Shown piece after piece: positions 24,855 through 32,923 of a DNA stretch of 64,000 bases. Origin of the DNA: Kribbella pratensis (GTDB lineage: Bacteria; Actinomycetota; Actinomycetes; Propionibacteriales; Kribbellaceae); the NCBI RefSeq assembly GCF_004366075.1, contig NZ_SODU01000005.1, positions 372,001 through 436,000 on the forward strand. The letters run 5' to 3'. Under the pieces are notes generated by a model. That model worked only from the letters and a program-made list of their open reading frames with translations. It did no database searches and was not told where the DNA came from. The position numbers and the translations under genes were made by a program. How positions within the stretch are numbered: the stretch's first letter is position 1; each line of letters begins with the position of its first letter.

Positions 24855-25619
24855 TCAGGAAGCGGGGTGTCTGCGGTGGGTGAGGTTCTGGGCGCCGCGG
24901 ATGGGGGCTTCGGCCATGTAGATCGCGGAGCGGATCGCCGACGAGTGCCACACGTTGCGCCATCTCGACCATTGGCGCCGCTTGTCCACGCAGACGACCT
25001 TTGTGTCGACGACCGCCTCCGGACAGCCGAAGTGCGCCGCGACGTTCCCGAGCGTCTCGCCCCAGAACCGGTCTTCCTGACCGTGGCCTCCCATCGTCAG
25101 CGCCAGCTCGAAGACGGGATCCGAAGCACGCATCAGAACTTGTGTCTGTACGACGGTCTCGTCGCCCTGCTGCGCCGCGCTGAACGTGATCCAGCCCGCG
25201 AACATGTGCCCCTGCGGCGTCATCAGCGTGAACGACTCCTCGTCGGCGTACAGCACCATCACACCGGTCGACAGCTTGCTGCCGCCGGGCATCCGCAGGT
25301 TGAGGAGCGCGACGTCACCAGGCTCGATGCCGGTGAGCGGTCCGTAGAAGTGATTCCCCGACGGCCAGAAATCACCGAACTGCCGACGCCAGGTGGCGAT
25401 CACTTCGGCCGGTGCGATCCGCTCCCCCGGCAGCCGCACCAGGTACGTCTTCTGCCACATCTTCCCGAACCCCTGGATCGGGCTCGCGAGCTGCCGGCCG
25501 TCGACGTTGAGGTTCACGGCACCGTCCGGTACCTGTGCGACCTTCAGCCGCGAGACCATCTTGGCCCAGTTGGCCGCGTCGCGGTTCGCCGCGGTGGGCC
25601 GCTCGTCGTTGCTACTCAT
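24855..25619 (-). CDS. Uncharacterised protein, last gene of the sensor/partner-switch operon
   Basis: A soluble 254-residue protein I cannot place with confidence. The run of beta strands and the segment MFAGWITFSAAQQG...VQTQVLMRASDPVFELAL is reminiscent of SRPBCC or DUF1990-like folds. The tail HSSAIRSAIYMAEAPIRG is amphipathic. ATG 25619 has a GGAGGGG site at 8 nt and overlaps the end of the upstream STAS gene by 8 bp, so it is translationally tied to the switch proteins. That coupling suggests it is an output or accessory component; this is inference. Confidence 0.7.
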   Translation of the reverse strand: MSSNDERPTAANRDAANWAKMVSRLKVAQVPDGAVNLNVDGRQLASPIQGFGKMWQKTYLVRLPGERIAPAEVIATWRRQFGDFWPSGNHFYGPLTGIEPGDVALLNLRMPGGSKLSTGVMVLYADEESFTLMTPQGHMFAGWITFSAAQQGDETVVQTQVLMRASDPVFELALTMGGHGQEDRFWGETLGNVAAHFGCPEAVVDTKVVCVDKRRQWSRWRNVWHSSAIRSAIYMAEAPIRGAQNLTHRRHPAS

Positions 25620-25983
25620 GGTGTTCACCCCTCCGGGCCACGCCGGCCGCGGCCAACGCGTCCTGCTCGGTGTCGTGAATGCCGATCGCCTCGTCGAGGC
25701 GGGTCAGCTCGAAGATCTGGCGGTAGTGCTCGGACAGCCCGTACGCCAGGAGCCGTTGCGAACGCCGCTTGGCGCGCACCAGCAAGGTGACCAGCAGACC
25801 GATGCCGCCGCTGTTCATGTACGAGAGCCCGGCGAAGTTGAGGACCACCGCCGTCACCTCCCCGGCGCTCTCGTACGCCTTCATCAGGACGTCCTCCGAA
25901 CCCGCTGTGACATCTCCCCGGATGTCGAGAACCCCGGCGGACCCGTGCCGCCTTACGTCGAATGTCGCTGTTGCCTCAGCCAT
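25612..25983 (-). CDS. STAS-domain anti-anti-sigma factor-like protein B
   Basis: A 123-residue single STAS domain. It contains VLNFAGLSYMNSGGIGLLVTLL, where the Ser of NSGG is the position phosphorylated in SpoIIAA/RsbV proteins. It then has AYGLSEHYRQIFELTRLDEAIGIHDTEQDAL. The ATG at 25983 follows GGGAGGGG and overlaps the end of STAS A by 8 bp. Such proteins bind and release anti-sigma kinases depending on phosphorylation. The kinase and phosphatase activities are both encoded in the gene upstream of STAS A. Confidence 0.88.
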   Translation of the reverse strand: MAEATATFDVRRHGSAGVLDIRGDVTAGSEDVLMKAYESAGEVTAVVLNFAGLSYMNSGGIGLLVTLLVRAKRRSQRLLAYGLSEHYRQIFELTRLDEAIGIHDTEQDALAAAGVARRGEHHE

Positions 25984-26377
25984 TTCCGTCCCCTCCCGCG
26001 CCCTGTGCGTCCCCGTGTATCGCCCCGTGTATCGCCCCGTGTATCGCTTGGTCCTCGTCGTCCTCGATCGCCATGAAGTCGGCCAGCCGGGTGATCTCGA
26101 AGATCTCCCGGTAGTGGTCGCTGAGCCCGTACGCCCGGATCGGGATCCGGTGGGCCCGTGCGCTCGCGAGCAGGCCGACCACGAGCGCGATACCTGTCGA
26201 GTTGATGTAGCCGCTGTTCTCGAAGCTGAGCACCACGGCATCGGGTCGCTCGCGCGTCGCGGCGGTCCAGGCTTCGTCCAGGGCCGGCTCGGCCGCGGCG
26301 TTCAGGTCACCGACCAGTTCGATGACCGCCACGCCGTCCCGCAGCCGGACGTGGGCGAGCGCTTCACGAGTCGCCAT
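25976..26377 (-). CDS. STAS-domain anti-anti-sigma factor-like protein A
   Basis: A 133-residue STAS protein paralogous to STAS B: they share AYGLS[DE]HYR[EQ]IFE and TRL. The phosphorylatable residue would be the Ser in YINSTGIALV. The C-terminus carries three AIHG tetrapeptides encoded by a perfect 12 bp repeat, then an acidic/Gly tail; STAS B lacks this. ATG 26377 has an AAGGAG site and lies inside the last codons of the phosphatase gene (14 bp overlap). It likely cycles between free and kinase-bound forms. Confidence 0.88.
   Translation of the reverse strand: MATREALAHVRLRDGVAVIELVGDLNAAAEPALDEAWTAATRERPDAVVLSFENSGYINSTGIALVVGLLASARAHRIPIRAYGLSDHYREIFEITRLADFMAIEDDEDQAIHGAIHGAIHGDAQGAGGDGNG
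26011..26046 (-). repeat. Three perfect 12 bp tandem repeats inside STAS A
   Basis: The unit CCCCGTGTATCG (plus strand) occurs three times without change and encodes (AIHG)3 near the C-terminus. Unit gain or loss would keep the frame. Confidence 0.9.
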
Positions 26378-27992
26378 CGTCGTCTCCTTCCTCCCGCACC
26401 GGTTCCAGGTGCATGACGAGCTCGACGATGTGGCGTTCTCCGACGGTGGTCTCCCGCGCTTCGTCGACCATGTTCTTGATCAGGAACAGCCCCCACCCAC
26501 GCGGCCGCTGCAGCCCCGCGAGCTTGGCCTCCAGGTCCGGTACCTCGGTCTCACCGGGGGCGGGCCGGGCGCCCCCGCGGTCGGCGACCTCGACGCGGAC
26601 CTGACTCGGCTCGCCGTACACGCGAACGGTCACCGGGCAGTCGGCGCGGTAGGAGTTGCCGTGCTCCATCGCGTTCATCGTGGCCTCGGCGACCGCGGTC
26701 TCGAGGCGGCGCAGCCGGGCGGCGGGGAGGCCGAGCGGAGCGACGAGGCCGGAAACCCGTTCGAGTGCCAGCCGCTCGTTGCCCTCGACGCTCGGCACAT
26801 CGAACTCGGCGAGCATCTTCGGAGTGACCCGGCCGTTGGAGCGCTGAGCCGGCTCCCGTTGCAGGACGACCATCGTGATGTCGTCCTCCTGCTCGGCACC
26901 GGGTCCGGTGTGCGCGTGCAGATCGGCCAGTACGAGGTCGATCAGCTCGCCCCCACCCGGGTAGCGCGCCACCAACTCCTTGAGGCGCGGGAATCCGAAC
27001 ATCTGTCCCTGCGGATCGTGCGCTTCCACGATGCCGTCGGAGTGCAGCAGCAGCGAGTCGCCGGGGGCGAGCAGCGTTTCGTGCTCCTCGTAGGACATCC
27101 CGGTCATCAGCCCCAGTGGCATGCCGCGGGCGCGCAACTCGACCGAGCCTTCGGCGGTCTTGACGTACGGCAGATCGTGACCGGCGTTCGCGAACCGGAA
27201 ACGGCCGGTCGCCGGATCGAGAACGCCGTACAGGCAGGTGACGAACATCTTCGCCGGCATGTCCGGGCAGAGGTGCTCGTTGACCCGCTCGAGCACCTGG
27301 CCGGGCTCGATCAGTCGCTGCGCGGAGGCGCGCAGCACGCTCCGGGTGGCAGCCATCACCAGCGCGGCCGGTACGCCCTTGTCGGTGACGTCACCGATCA
27401 CGAAGCCGACCTGCTCATCGGCCAGCGGGATCACGTCGTAGAAGTCACCGCCCACTTCCCGGGCCGGCTGGTAGCAGGCCGCGACCTGCCAGCCGGGCAG
27501 CTCGGGCAACTGCTTGGGCAGGAAGTTCTGCTGGATCAGCCGGGCGACCTCGAGTTCCTGCTCGAAGCGCTGGCGGGTCCGGGCCTCGGCCTGTTGCTGG
27601 CGGACCAGTTGGCCGACCCGCAGGGCAGGCGCGGCCTGCGCGGCGAGATTGTCGAGCAGCCGACGGTCGTCACTGGAGTACTCCTGCTCGGAGCGGCGCG
27701 GCCCGAGGTTCAGTACGCCGATCAGCTCGCCCTGACTCACCAGCGGTACGGCGAGCTTCACGCCTGCCGCCTTGAGCTCCGCCAAGGCCGGTGAGTCGAG
27801 TTCGAGGGTCTCTACGTCGACTGCGCCGCTCGCGCTCTGCAGGTAGGCCAGCAGCGGATCATTGGGTGCGATGTCGACCGGCGTCGCCTCGTCCACCGCG
27901 GCGGGTTGCGGGCGCTGCTCGGGCGCGGCCTGACCGGCGTCCGCGGCGGTTCGCCTGCGGAAGCGGCGGAGAGTGCTGCTCAATACGACCAT
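26364..27992 (-). CDS. GAF - SpoIIE/PP2C phosphatase - RsbW-type kinase switch protein
   Basis: A 542-residue multi-domain signalling protein. After a Pro/Ala-rich 40-residue N-terminus comes a GAF-like sensor (about 45-135; GVKLAVPLVSQGELIGVLNLG), a short coiled linker, a PP2C/SpoIIE phosphatase (about 155-375) with metal-binding GGDFYDV, GDVTDKG, HSDGI and DDIT, and an HATPase domain (about 395-530) with AEATMNAMEHGNS, DRGG and the RGWGLFLIKNM lid. It thus carries both the phosphatase and the kinase of a partner switch. It is soluble and sits 12 bp after the fourth sensor gene. ATG 27992 follows AAAGGG; a GTG one codon earlier is possible. Confidence 0.92.
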   Translation of the reverse strand: MVVLSSTLRRFRRRTAADAGQAAPEQRPQPAAVDEATPVDIAPNDPLLAYLQSASGAVDVETLELDSPALAELKAAGVKLAVPLVSQGELIGVLNLGPRRSEQEYSSDDRRLLDNLAAQAAPALRVGQLVRQQQAEARTRQRFEQELEVARLIQQNFLPKQLPELPGWQVAACYQPAREVGGDFYDVIPLADEQVGFVIGDVTDKGVPAALVMAATRSVLRASAQRLIEPGQVLERVNEHLCPDMPAKMFVTCLYGVLDPATGRFRFANAGHDLPYVKTAEGSVELRARGMPLGLMTGMSYEEHETLLAPGDSLLLHSDGIVEAHDPQGQMFGFPRLKELVARYPGGGELIDLVLADLHAHTGPGAEQEDDITMVVLQREPAQRSNGRVTPKMLAEFDVPSVEGNERLALERVSGLVAPLGLPAARLRRLETAVAEATMNAMEHGNSYRADCPVTVRVYGEPSQVRVEVADRGGARPAPGETEVPDLEAKLAGLQRPRGWGLFLIKNMVDEARETTVGERHIVELVMHLEPVREEGDDDGDS

Positions 27993-28004
27993 CACAAGCC
28001 CTTT

Positions 28005-29204
28005 CTACGGACCCGGCGTCCGGGAATCGTTACGGTCACGCAGCCACAACGTCACGTGAGCGGGTTGCATGGTGTCGTTCACCACGTCGCGCAGGTCGAC
28101 GCCCAGCGCATCCAGGTCCAGTTGCTCCCGGAGCCGTACGCCGAATTCCTCGAGCGTGCGTACGGCGTCGTACCGGCGCCGGAAGAACCGCCGGTCGACC
28201 ACGGCCTGGATCCGCGACCGCACCGGCCGGAACAACCCCGCCACCGCCAGGGTCGACACCGCGACAGCGGGTCCCGAGCCGTGCGTCACCGGACGCAGCA
28301 CGAGCTGCAACACGAGCACACTGCCCAGATAGCCCGCGGCCAACGTGACGGTGAGGACGCCGTACACGATGGTGCGGTTGATCACCACGTCGATGTCGTA
28401 CAGGCGATGGCGCAGGATACCGATGCCCGTGGCAACAGGCAGGCCGAGAACGCTGAGCATGATCGCGACGTTCGCGACCGCGGGTGTCAGCAGGTCGTAG
28501 CCGGCGGTGCCGATCGCGATCGCGGCGGCCGCGAGTGCCCCAGCCCAGACCAACCACTTGATCTGCTGGCGTTGCTCGTAACCCGCTCTGCGAAATCGCA
28601 GGATCAGCGCCAGCGGCGAGGCGACGAGGGCGCACAGCACCACCAGCGCGGACAGGCCCTCGCCTGTCGTCCGTACGACGTTGTCGATCGCGTACGGGTT
28701 CGCCAAGCCGGGATAGTCCTCGAGCGCGCCCGGCTGTGTAGCCGACGTCAGGAACGCGGCCGTGATTCCGAGCGCGGCGGACCAGGCCACGGGTCGCCAG
28801 CGACGGGACGGGAGCCGGCCGTCAGGGAAGAGCAGCGGCAGATACGCCACGGGCACGAGGACCACCGGGATCCATGACACGGTCGCGTACGAGGCCGCTG
28901 CCTCGGCGAGGGATCCGGCGGAACTCGATCCGACCTGCCGGTAGTCGGCGTACCCGCTGGCCAGTCCACCCAGGCCGTTCGCCACAGCGGAGGCGCAGAA
29001 GATCCAGCCGATCGGGTTGCGCCGGTGACGGGTCGCGATCATCACTCCGACCGTGCAGAAGACCAGCACCATCACGATGCCCAGGCTTCCCCAGCCGACG
29101 TCGAGCGTTCCGGCGGCCGCAGCCAGGCCGGCGGAGGTCGCAGTCAGAGCCACTGCCGCACCGGCCAGCAACCAGGCCATGACAGGTACGGCACGGGCAC
29201 TCAT
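28005..29204 (-). CDS. Membrane sensor-like protein, tandem paralogue 4
   Basis: A 399-residue integral membrane protein with about nine or ten spans and no catalytic domain. It shares the array's signature: NPIGWIF near the second helix, LLFPDGRLPSRRWRPVAW, RQQIKWLV, GILRHRLYDIDVVINRT and the cytosolic tail RIQAVVDRRFFRRRYDAVRTLEEFG...LDLDALG...TMQPAHVTLWLR. This layout equals the N-terminal module of actinobacterial membrane histidine kinases cut off where the kinase would begin. ATG 29204 overlaps the previous stop as ATGA. Its C-terminal tail RNDSRTPGP is unique and contains a motif repeated upstream of the operon. Confidence 0.8.
   Translation of the reverse strand: MSARAVPVMAWLLAGAAVALTATSAGLAAAAGTLDVGWGSLGIVMVLVFCTVGVMIATRHRRNPIGWIFCASAVANGLGGLASGYADYRQVGSSSAGSLAEAAASYATVSWIPVVLVPVAYLPLLFPDGRLPSRRWRPVAWSAALGITAAFLTSATQPGALEDYPGLANPYAIDNVVRTTGEGLSALVVLCALVASPLALILRFRRAGYEQRQQIKWLVWAGALAAAAIAIGTAGYDLLTPAVANVAIMLSVLGLPVATGIGILRHRLYDIDVVINRTIVYGVLTVTLAAGYLGSVLVLQLVLRPVTHGSGPAVAVSTLAVAGLFRPVRSRIQAVVDRRFFRRRYDAVRTLEEFGVRLREQLDLDALGVDLRDVVNDTMQPAHVTLWLRDRNDSRTPGP
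28024..28036. repeat. GAATCGTTACGGT motif, copy at the operon's inner boundary
   Basis: This 13-mer is identical to 32866-32878, in the divergent promoter region. Here it sits at the 3' end of the last sensor gene, 29 bp before the switch-protein start. Confidence 0.6.
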
Positions 29205-30367
29205 CGGGGACTCCGCAGCCACAGCGACAGGTGGGCCGGCTGCATGGTGTCGCGCACCACGGCTTGCAAGTCGTGGCCCAAGGCATCGACGTCCAGTTCG
29301 TCGCGCAGCCGGACGCCGAACGCCGCCAGCGTCCGGGCCGCGTCGTACCTGCGCCGGAAGAAGCGCCGATCCACGACGGCCTGGATCCGCGACCGGACCG
29401 GCCGGAACAACGCCGCGACCGCAAGGGTCGACACAGCCACCGCCAGGCCGGATTCCTCGGTCAGCGGGCGCAGTACCAGCTGCAACAGCAAGACGATGCC
29501 GACGTACGCCGTACCCAATGAGACTGTCAGCCCGCCGTAGACCAGGGTCCGGTTGACCACGACGTCGATGTCGAACAGCCGGTGCCGCAAGATCGCGATC
29601 CCGGTTGCGACTGGGACGGTGGCGAGCGCGACCGACGGGATCAGGGCCGAGTAGGCACCGTCGTCACCGACCACGATGTCCAACCCGACCAGTGCGCAGA
29701 GACCGGTGACGAGCAGCAGGGCGGCGTACAGGAGCCACTTGATCTGCTGCCGCTCGACCGTGCGTGCGCCCCGATAACGGACCACGAGCGAAAGGACCGA
29801 CAGTGCGACCGCTGTCAGCAGCGCGATCGTTCCCACCGCGGTCAACGGAGCCCACACATCGATGCCGACGTCGATCCCGAGCGGGTTGTCCCGTCCGGTG
29901 TCCTCCATCGGCCCCGGCGCAAACGCGGCTCTGACCAGCAGTACCACGAAGCCGCCGATGGCGAGCCAGGCGACCGGACGCCAGCGCCTGGACGGCAGTC
30001 GGCCGGTCGGAAAGAGCAGCAGCCCGAAGGTGGGTGGCAGCCAGACCGGCATCCAGCCCCAGGTCGAGAACCAACCGACCACGGGGACCAACCGGTCCAG
30101 TCCTAACCTGTCGAGTTGCCCGGCCACGAAGCCGGCGGCTCCCACCAGCACCGAGCTGACCCCGGCCAGGAGCAGGAACCAGCCGATCGGATGGCGGGGA
30201 CGCTGCGAGACGATCAGCGCACCGACCGACACGAACGCCAGGACGAACACCAACCAACCGGCGGACGTCGGAAATCCACCGCTGGTGGTGATCTCGTTCA
30301 CGACGCCGACCACCGGGACACCGACCGCGAGCAACCAGATCAGACCGATCGGAATCCACCGTTTCAT
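29201..30367 (-). CDS. Membrane sensor-like protein, tandem paralogue 3
   Basis: A 388-residue paralogue of the sensor array: HPIGWFLLLAG, LLFPTGRLPSRRWRPVAW, ERQQIKWLLY, AILRHRLFDIDVVVNRTLVYG and a cytosolic tail with DRRFFRRRYDAARTLAAFG and DTMQPAHLSLWLR. No histidine kinase, DHp or ATPase domain follows. The frame is open 440 bp further upstream, but ATG 30367 overlaps the paralogue 2 stop as ATGA and begins the conserved membrane region. Sensor input is unknown. Confidence 0.8.
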   Translation of the reverse strand: MKRWIPIGLIWLLAVGVPVVGVVNEITTSGGFPTSAGWLVFVLAFVSVGALIVSQRPRHPIGWFLLLAGVSSVLVGAAGFVAGQLDRLGLDRLVPVVGWFSTWGWMPVWLPPTFGLLLFPTGRLPSRRWRPVAWLAIGGFVVLLVRAAFAPGPMEDTGRDNPLGIDVGIDVWAPLTAVGTIALLTAVALSVLSLVVRYRGARTVERQQIKWLLYAALLLVTGLCALVGLDIVVGDDGAYSALIPSVALATVPVATGIAILRHRLFDIDVVVNRTLVYGGLTVSLGTAYVGIVLLLQLVLRPLTEESGLAVAVSTLAVAALFRPVRSRIQAVVDRRFFRRRYDAARTLAAFGVRLRDELDVDALGHDLQAVVRDTMQPAHLSLWLRSPR

Positions 30368-31563
30368 CGCGAGCCTCGCAACCACAGCGTCACGTGGGTG
30401 GGCTGTACGGTCTCCCGCACCACGTCCGAAAGGTCGTTGCCCAGCGCATCGACATCCAGTTGGTCGCGCAGCCTGGAACCGAACGCCTGCAGGGTGCGCG
30501 CGGCGTCGTACTTGCGCCGGAAGAAGCGCCGGTCCACGAGCAGCTGGATCCGGCGCCGGGCCGGGCGGAACAACGCCGCCACCGCGAGTGTCGACATCGC
30601 CACGGCGAGATCCGACCCTTGGGTCAGCGGGTCCAGCGCCAGTTGCAGGAGCAGGACGCTGCCGAGGTACGCCGTACCGAGGGTCAGCGTGAGCGTGGCG
30701 TACACGAGCGTCCGGTTGATGACGATGTCGATGTCGTACAACCTGTGCCGCAGGATCGCGATGCCGATCGCGGCCGGCAGGCCGATGAGCAGGAGGGCGA
30801 CCAGCGACCACCAGGCGATCACCTGCACCACGTTCAGCCAGGGCGCGACGTCATCGCCCACGACCAGGCTGACGAGCGCGAGTACGACGAACGGGACGAG
30901 CGCCATGATGCAGATGTAGGCGAACCAGGTGACCTGCTGACGCTCCCGGCCGTGCGCTCGGCGCAGGCGCAGGAAGACGGACAACCCACCGAGCACCAAC
31001 GTGCCGGCCGCCAGCAGCTCGCCGGCGCCGGACAGCCAGGAGAGCGCGTCGCCAACGGGTCCTGCGATGCCGAGCGGATTTCGGATCGGCTGGTCCGCGG
31101 GGATCTCGAGGACGCCCGGCGCGAAGGCGGTTCCGACGATGTCGGCCGTGACAGCACCCATGCCGAGCCAGACGACAGTCCGCCACCGGCGGGACAGCAG
31201 CCGTCCGGCCGGGAACACCAGGACGAGGAACAGGGCCGGGACATAGAGCCACACGAACAGCAACCAACTGTTGAGCCACCCCGCCCATTGCGCGCCGGGC
31301 GATGACGACCGACTCGCGTAGACGGTCGTGCACGTATCGAGGCCGAGGGCAACAGCAGCGGTGAGAAGCAGCCAGCCGACCGCGTTCGCGGGTTGCCGCG
31401 ACGCGACCAACGCACCGACGAACGCGAAACCGATCCCCAGCGCGACCAGCGAATCCGATGCATGGCCGTTGCGAATCGCAACAAGCACCGGAGTCGCCGC
31501 GGCCAACACCACGAAGAGCCCGAACAGGCTCCACGCGAGCAGGCGGGCGGCGCGGGCGCTCAT
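30364..31563 (-). CDS. Membrane sensor-like protein, tandem paralogue 2
   Basis: A 399-residue member of the array: NAVGWLLLTA, LVFPAGRLLSRRWRTVVW, RERQQVTWFAY, AILRHRLYDIDIVINRTLVYA and the tail DRRFFRRKYDAARTLQAFGSRLRDQLDVDALGNDL with ETVQPTHVTLWLR. About ten membrane spans precede a roughly 70-residue cytosolic helix bundle. ATG 31563 overlaps the paralogue 1 stop as ATGA. Divergence between paralogues is greatest in the outward-facing loops, as expected if each senses something different. Confidence 0.8.
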   Translation of the reverse strand: MSARAARLLAWSLFGLFVVLAAATPVLVAIRNGHASDSLVALGIGFAFVGALVASRQPANAVGWLLLTAAVALGLDTCTTVYASRSSSPGAQWAGWLNSWLLFVWLYVPALFLVLVFPAGRLLSRRWRTVVWLGMGAVTADIVGTAFAPGVLEIPADQPIRNPLGIAGPVGDALSWLSGAGELLAAGTLVLGGLSVFLRLRRAHGRERQQVTWFAYICIMALVPFVVLALVSLVVGDDVAPWLNVVQVIAWWSLVALLLIGLPAAIGIAILRHRLYDIDIVINRTLVYATLTLTLGTAYLGSVLLLQLALDPLTQGSDLAVAMSTLAVAALFRPARRRIQLLVDRRFFRRKYDAARTLQAFGSRLRDQLDVDALGNDLSDVVRETVQPTHVTLWLRGSR

Positions 31564-32792
31564 CGGCCGGACCCCCGCACCCACAACGACACGTGGGTCG
31601 GTTGCATGGCGTCGGCGATCACAGCTTGCAGGTCGTTGCCGAGCGCGTCGACATCCAGTTGGTCGCGCAGCCGCGTGCCGAACGCCTCCAGGGTGCGAGC
31701 GGCGTCGTACCGGCGCCGGAAGAACCGCCTGTCCACCACGGCCTGGATCCGCGACCGCACCGGGCGGAACAGCCCGGCCACCAGGAGTGTCGAGACCGCG
31801 ACCGCGACGCCCGACCCCCGCGTCACAGGGCTCAAGACCAACTGCAGCAACAAGACGCTACCGACGTACGCCGCGGCCAGGGTCACGGACAGAGCGCCGT
31901 ACACCAGCGTCCGGTTGATCACCACGTCGATGTCGTACAGGTGGTACCGCAGGATCGCCATGCCAATGGCCAGCGGGACGGTCATCAGCAAGCCCGCGTA
32001 GAAGAGCTCGTCCACCGGGATGTCACCGATCTGGAAGTTGACGGACGACAACGCGGTCGTGATCGGAATGGAGACGAACAGCATGGCCGCGATGTAGAAC
32101 ATCCAGGAGATCTGCAGCCGCTCCACCCCTCGTGCTCGCCGGAAGCGAAGCGCCAGTGCAGCCATCCCGAGAAGGAGCCCGAAACCGAGGGCAGGTGCGG
32201 CGACTCGCCCGACCGCCGCCATCACAGGGCTCGTTGCAGGAAACGGATTCGGGACCGTTGGGAAGTAGTGCAGTTCCCTCGGATCGAGGAGGGTCCCGGC
32301 AACGTAGGCAGCTACGTCGACCGCCACCGCCCACACGAGCCACCGCCATCTCCGCGACGGCACGTGTCCGGTCGGGAAGAGCGCGAACATCAGGATCGAA
32401 GTGCCCGCGACGGAGGGCCAGATGACGGCATCGGCCACGAGGCCTGCCCAGGCTCCGCCGGGCCCTGTGCCCGGTGCGCGAAGCAGGGAGTACGCGCCGT
32501 ACTCGAGCAGGGCCTGCGAGACCGCGTTCCCCAGACCGGTTGCCAGGAGCAGCCAACCGATCGCGTTGTCCCCTTGCCTGGCGACAATCGCCGCGCCGAC
32601 CGTTGGGAACCCCAGGACGCCGATATCGATGACGGCATCCAGAGAGCCGTAGGAGTCCGCCGGTCTGGTATCGCCGTTGATGACGAAGAGTACAAGCGCG
32701 ACTGCGGTGAGCATGACGCACAGACCCCACAACGCCCATGCCGCCCATGCCGGCCAGGCCAACCGGGCAGCTGCACGCACTCGGTCCGTCAC
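31560..32792 (-). CDS. Membrane sensor-like protein, tandem paralogue 1 (first gene of operon)
   Basis: A 410-residue member of the array with the same signatures: NAIGWLLLATG, ALFPTGHVPSRRWRWLVW, ERLQISWMFY, AILRYHLYDIDVVINRTLVYG, DRRFFRRRYDAARTLEAFG and DAMQPTHVSLWVR. I take the GTG at 32792 because a GGGGAGGGGG site precedes it; the ATG at 32816 has an AGGAG only 4 nt away and would translate that purine-rich stretch as a Gly tract. It is the promoter-proximal gene of the eight-gene unit and divergent from the SARP-like regulator. Confidence 0.78.
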   Translation of the reverse strand: MTDRVRAAARLAWPAWAAWALWGLCVMLTAVALVLFVINGDTRPADSYGSLDAVIDIGVLGFPTVGAAIVARQGDNAIGWLLLATGLGNAVSQALLEYGAYSLLRAPGTGPGGAWAGLVADAVIWPSVAGTSILMFALFPTGHVPSRRWRWLVWAVAVDVAAYVAGTLLDPRELHYFPTVPNPFPATSPVMAAVGRVAAPALGFGLLLGMAALALRFRRARGVERLQISWMFYIAAMLFVSIPITTALSSVNFQIGDIPVDELFYAGLLMTVPLAIGMAILRYHLYDIDVVINRTLVYGALSVTLAAAYVGSVLLLQLVLSPVTRGSGVAVAVSTLLVAGLFRPVRSRIQAVVDRRFFRRRYDAARTLEAFGTRLRDQLDVDALGNDLQAVIADAMQPTHVSLWVRGSGR

Positions 32793-32865
32793 GTGTCCCC
32801 CTCCCCCTGCAGGCATGGAACTCCTGATCCGTCAGGTGACGACAGGTTCGCGCTCGACCGTGCAA

Positions 32866-32878
32866 GAATCGTTACGGT
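32866..32878. promoter_or_regulatory. GAATCGTTACGGT motif in the divergent promoter region
   Basis: The 13-mer lies between the first sensor gene and the SARP-like regulator and recurs exactly at 28024-28036. A related CCGTAACGAT (reverse orientation) lies at 35592-35601 near the end of the SARP gene. It includes TACGGT, a possible -10 for the SARP gene. A CCTGA-TCCG-TCAGG dyad is nearby at 32823-32836. Confidence 0.4.
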
Positions 32879-32923
32879 TTCGGTGCGCGGTGCCTGCGCA
32901 GCCGGCGCCGGGGGTGGGATGCG

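Noticed and set aside
26011..26046. Short tandem repeats as a CRISPR array
   Set aside because: Units are 12 bp, contiguous without spacers and inside a coding frame.
32793..32816. ATG 32816 as the start of sensor paralogue 1
   Set aside because: It would translate the purine-rich ribosome site as a Gly tract, and its own AGGAG is too close. Not fully excluded.
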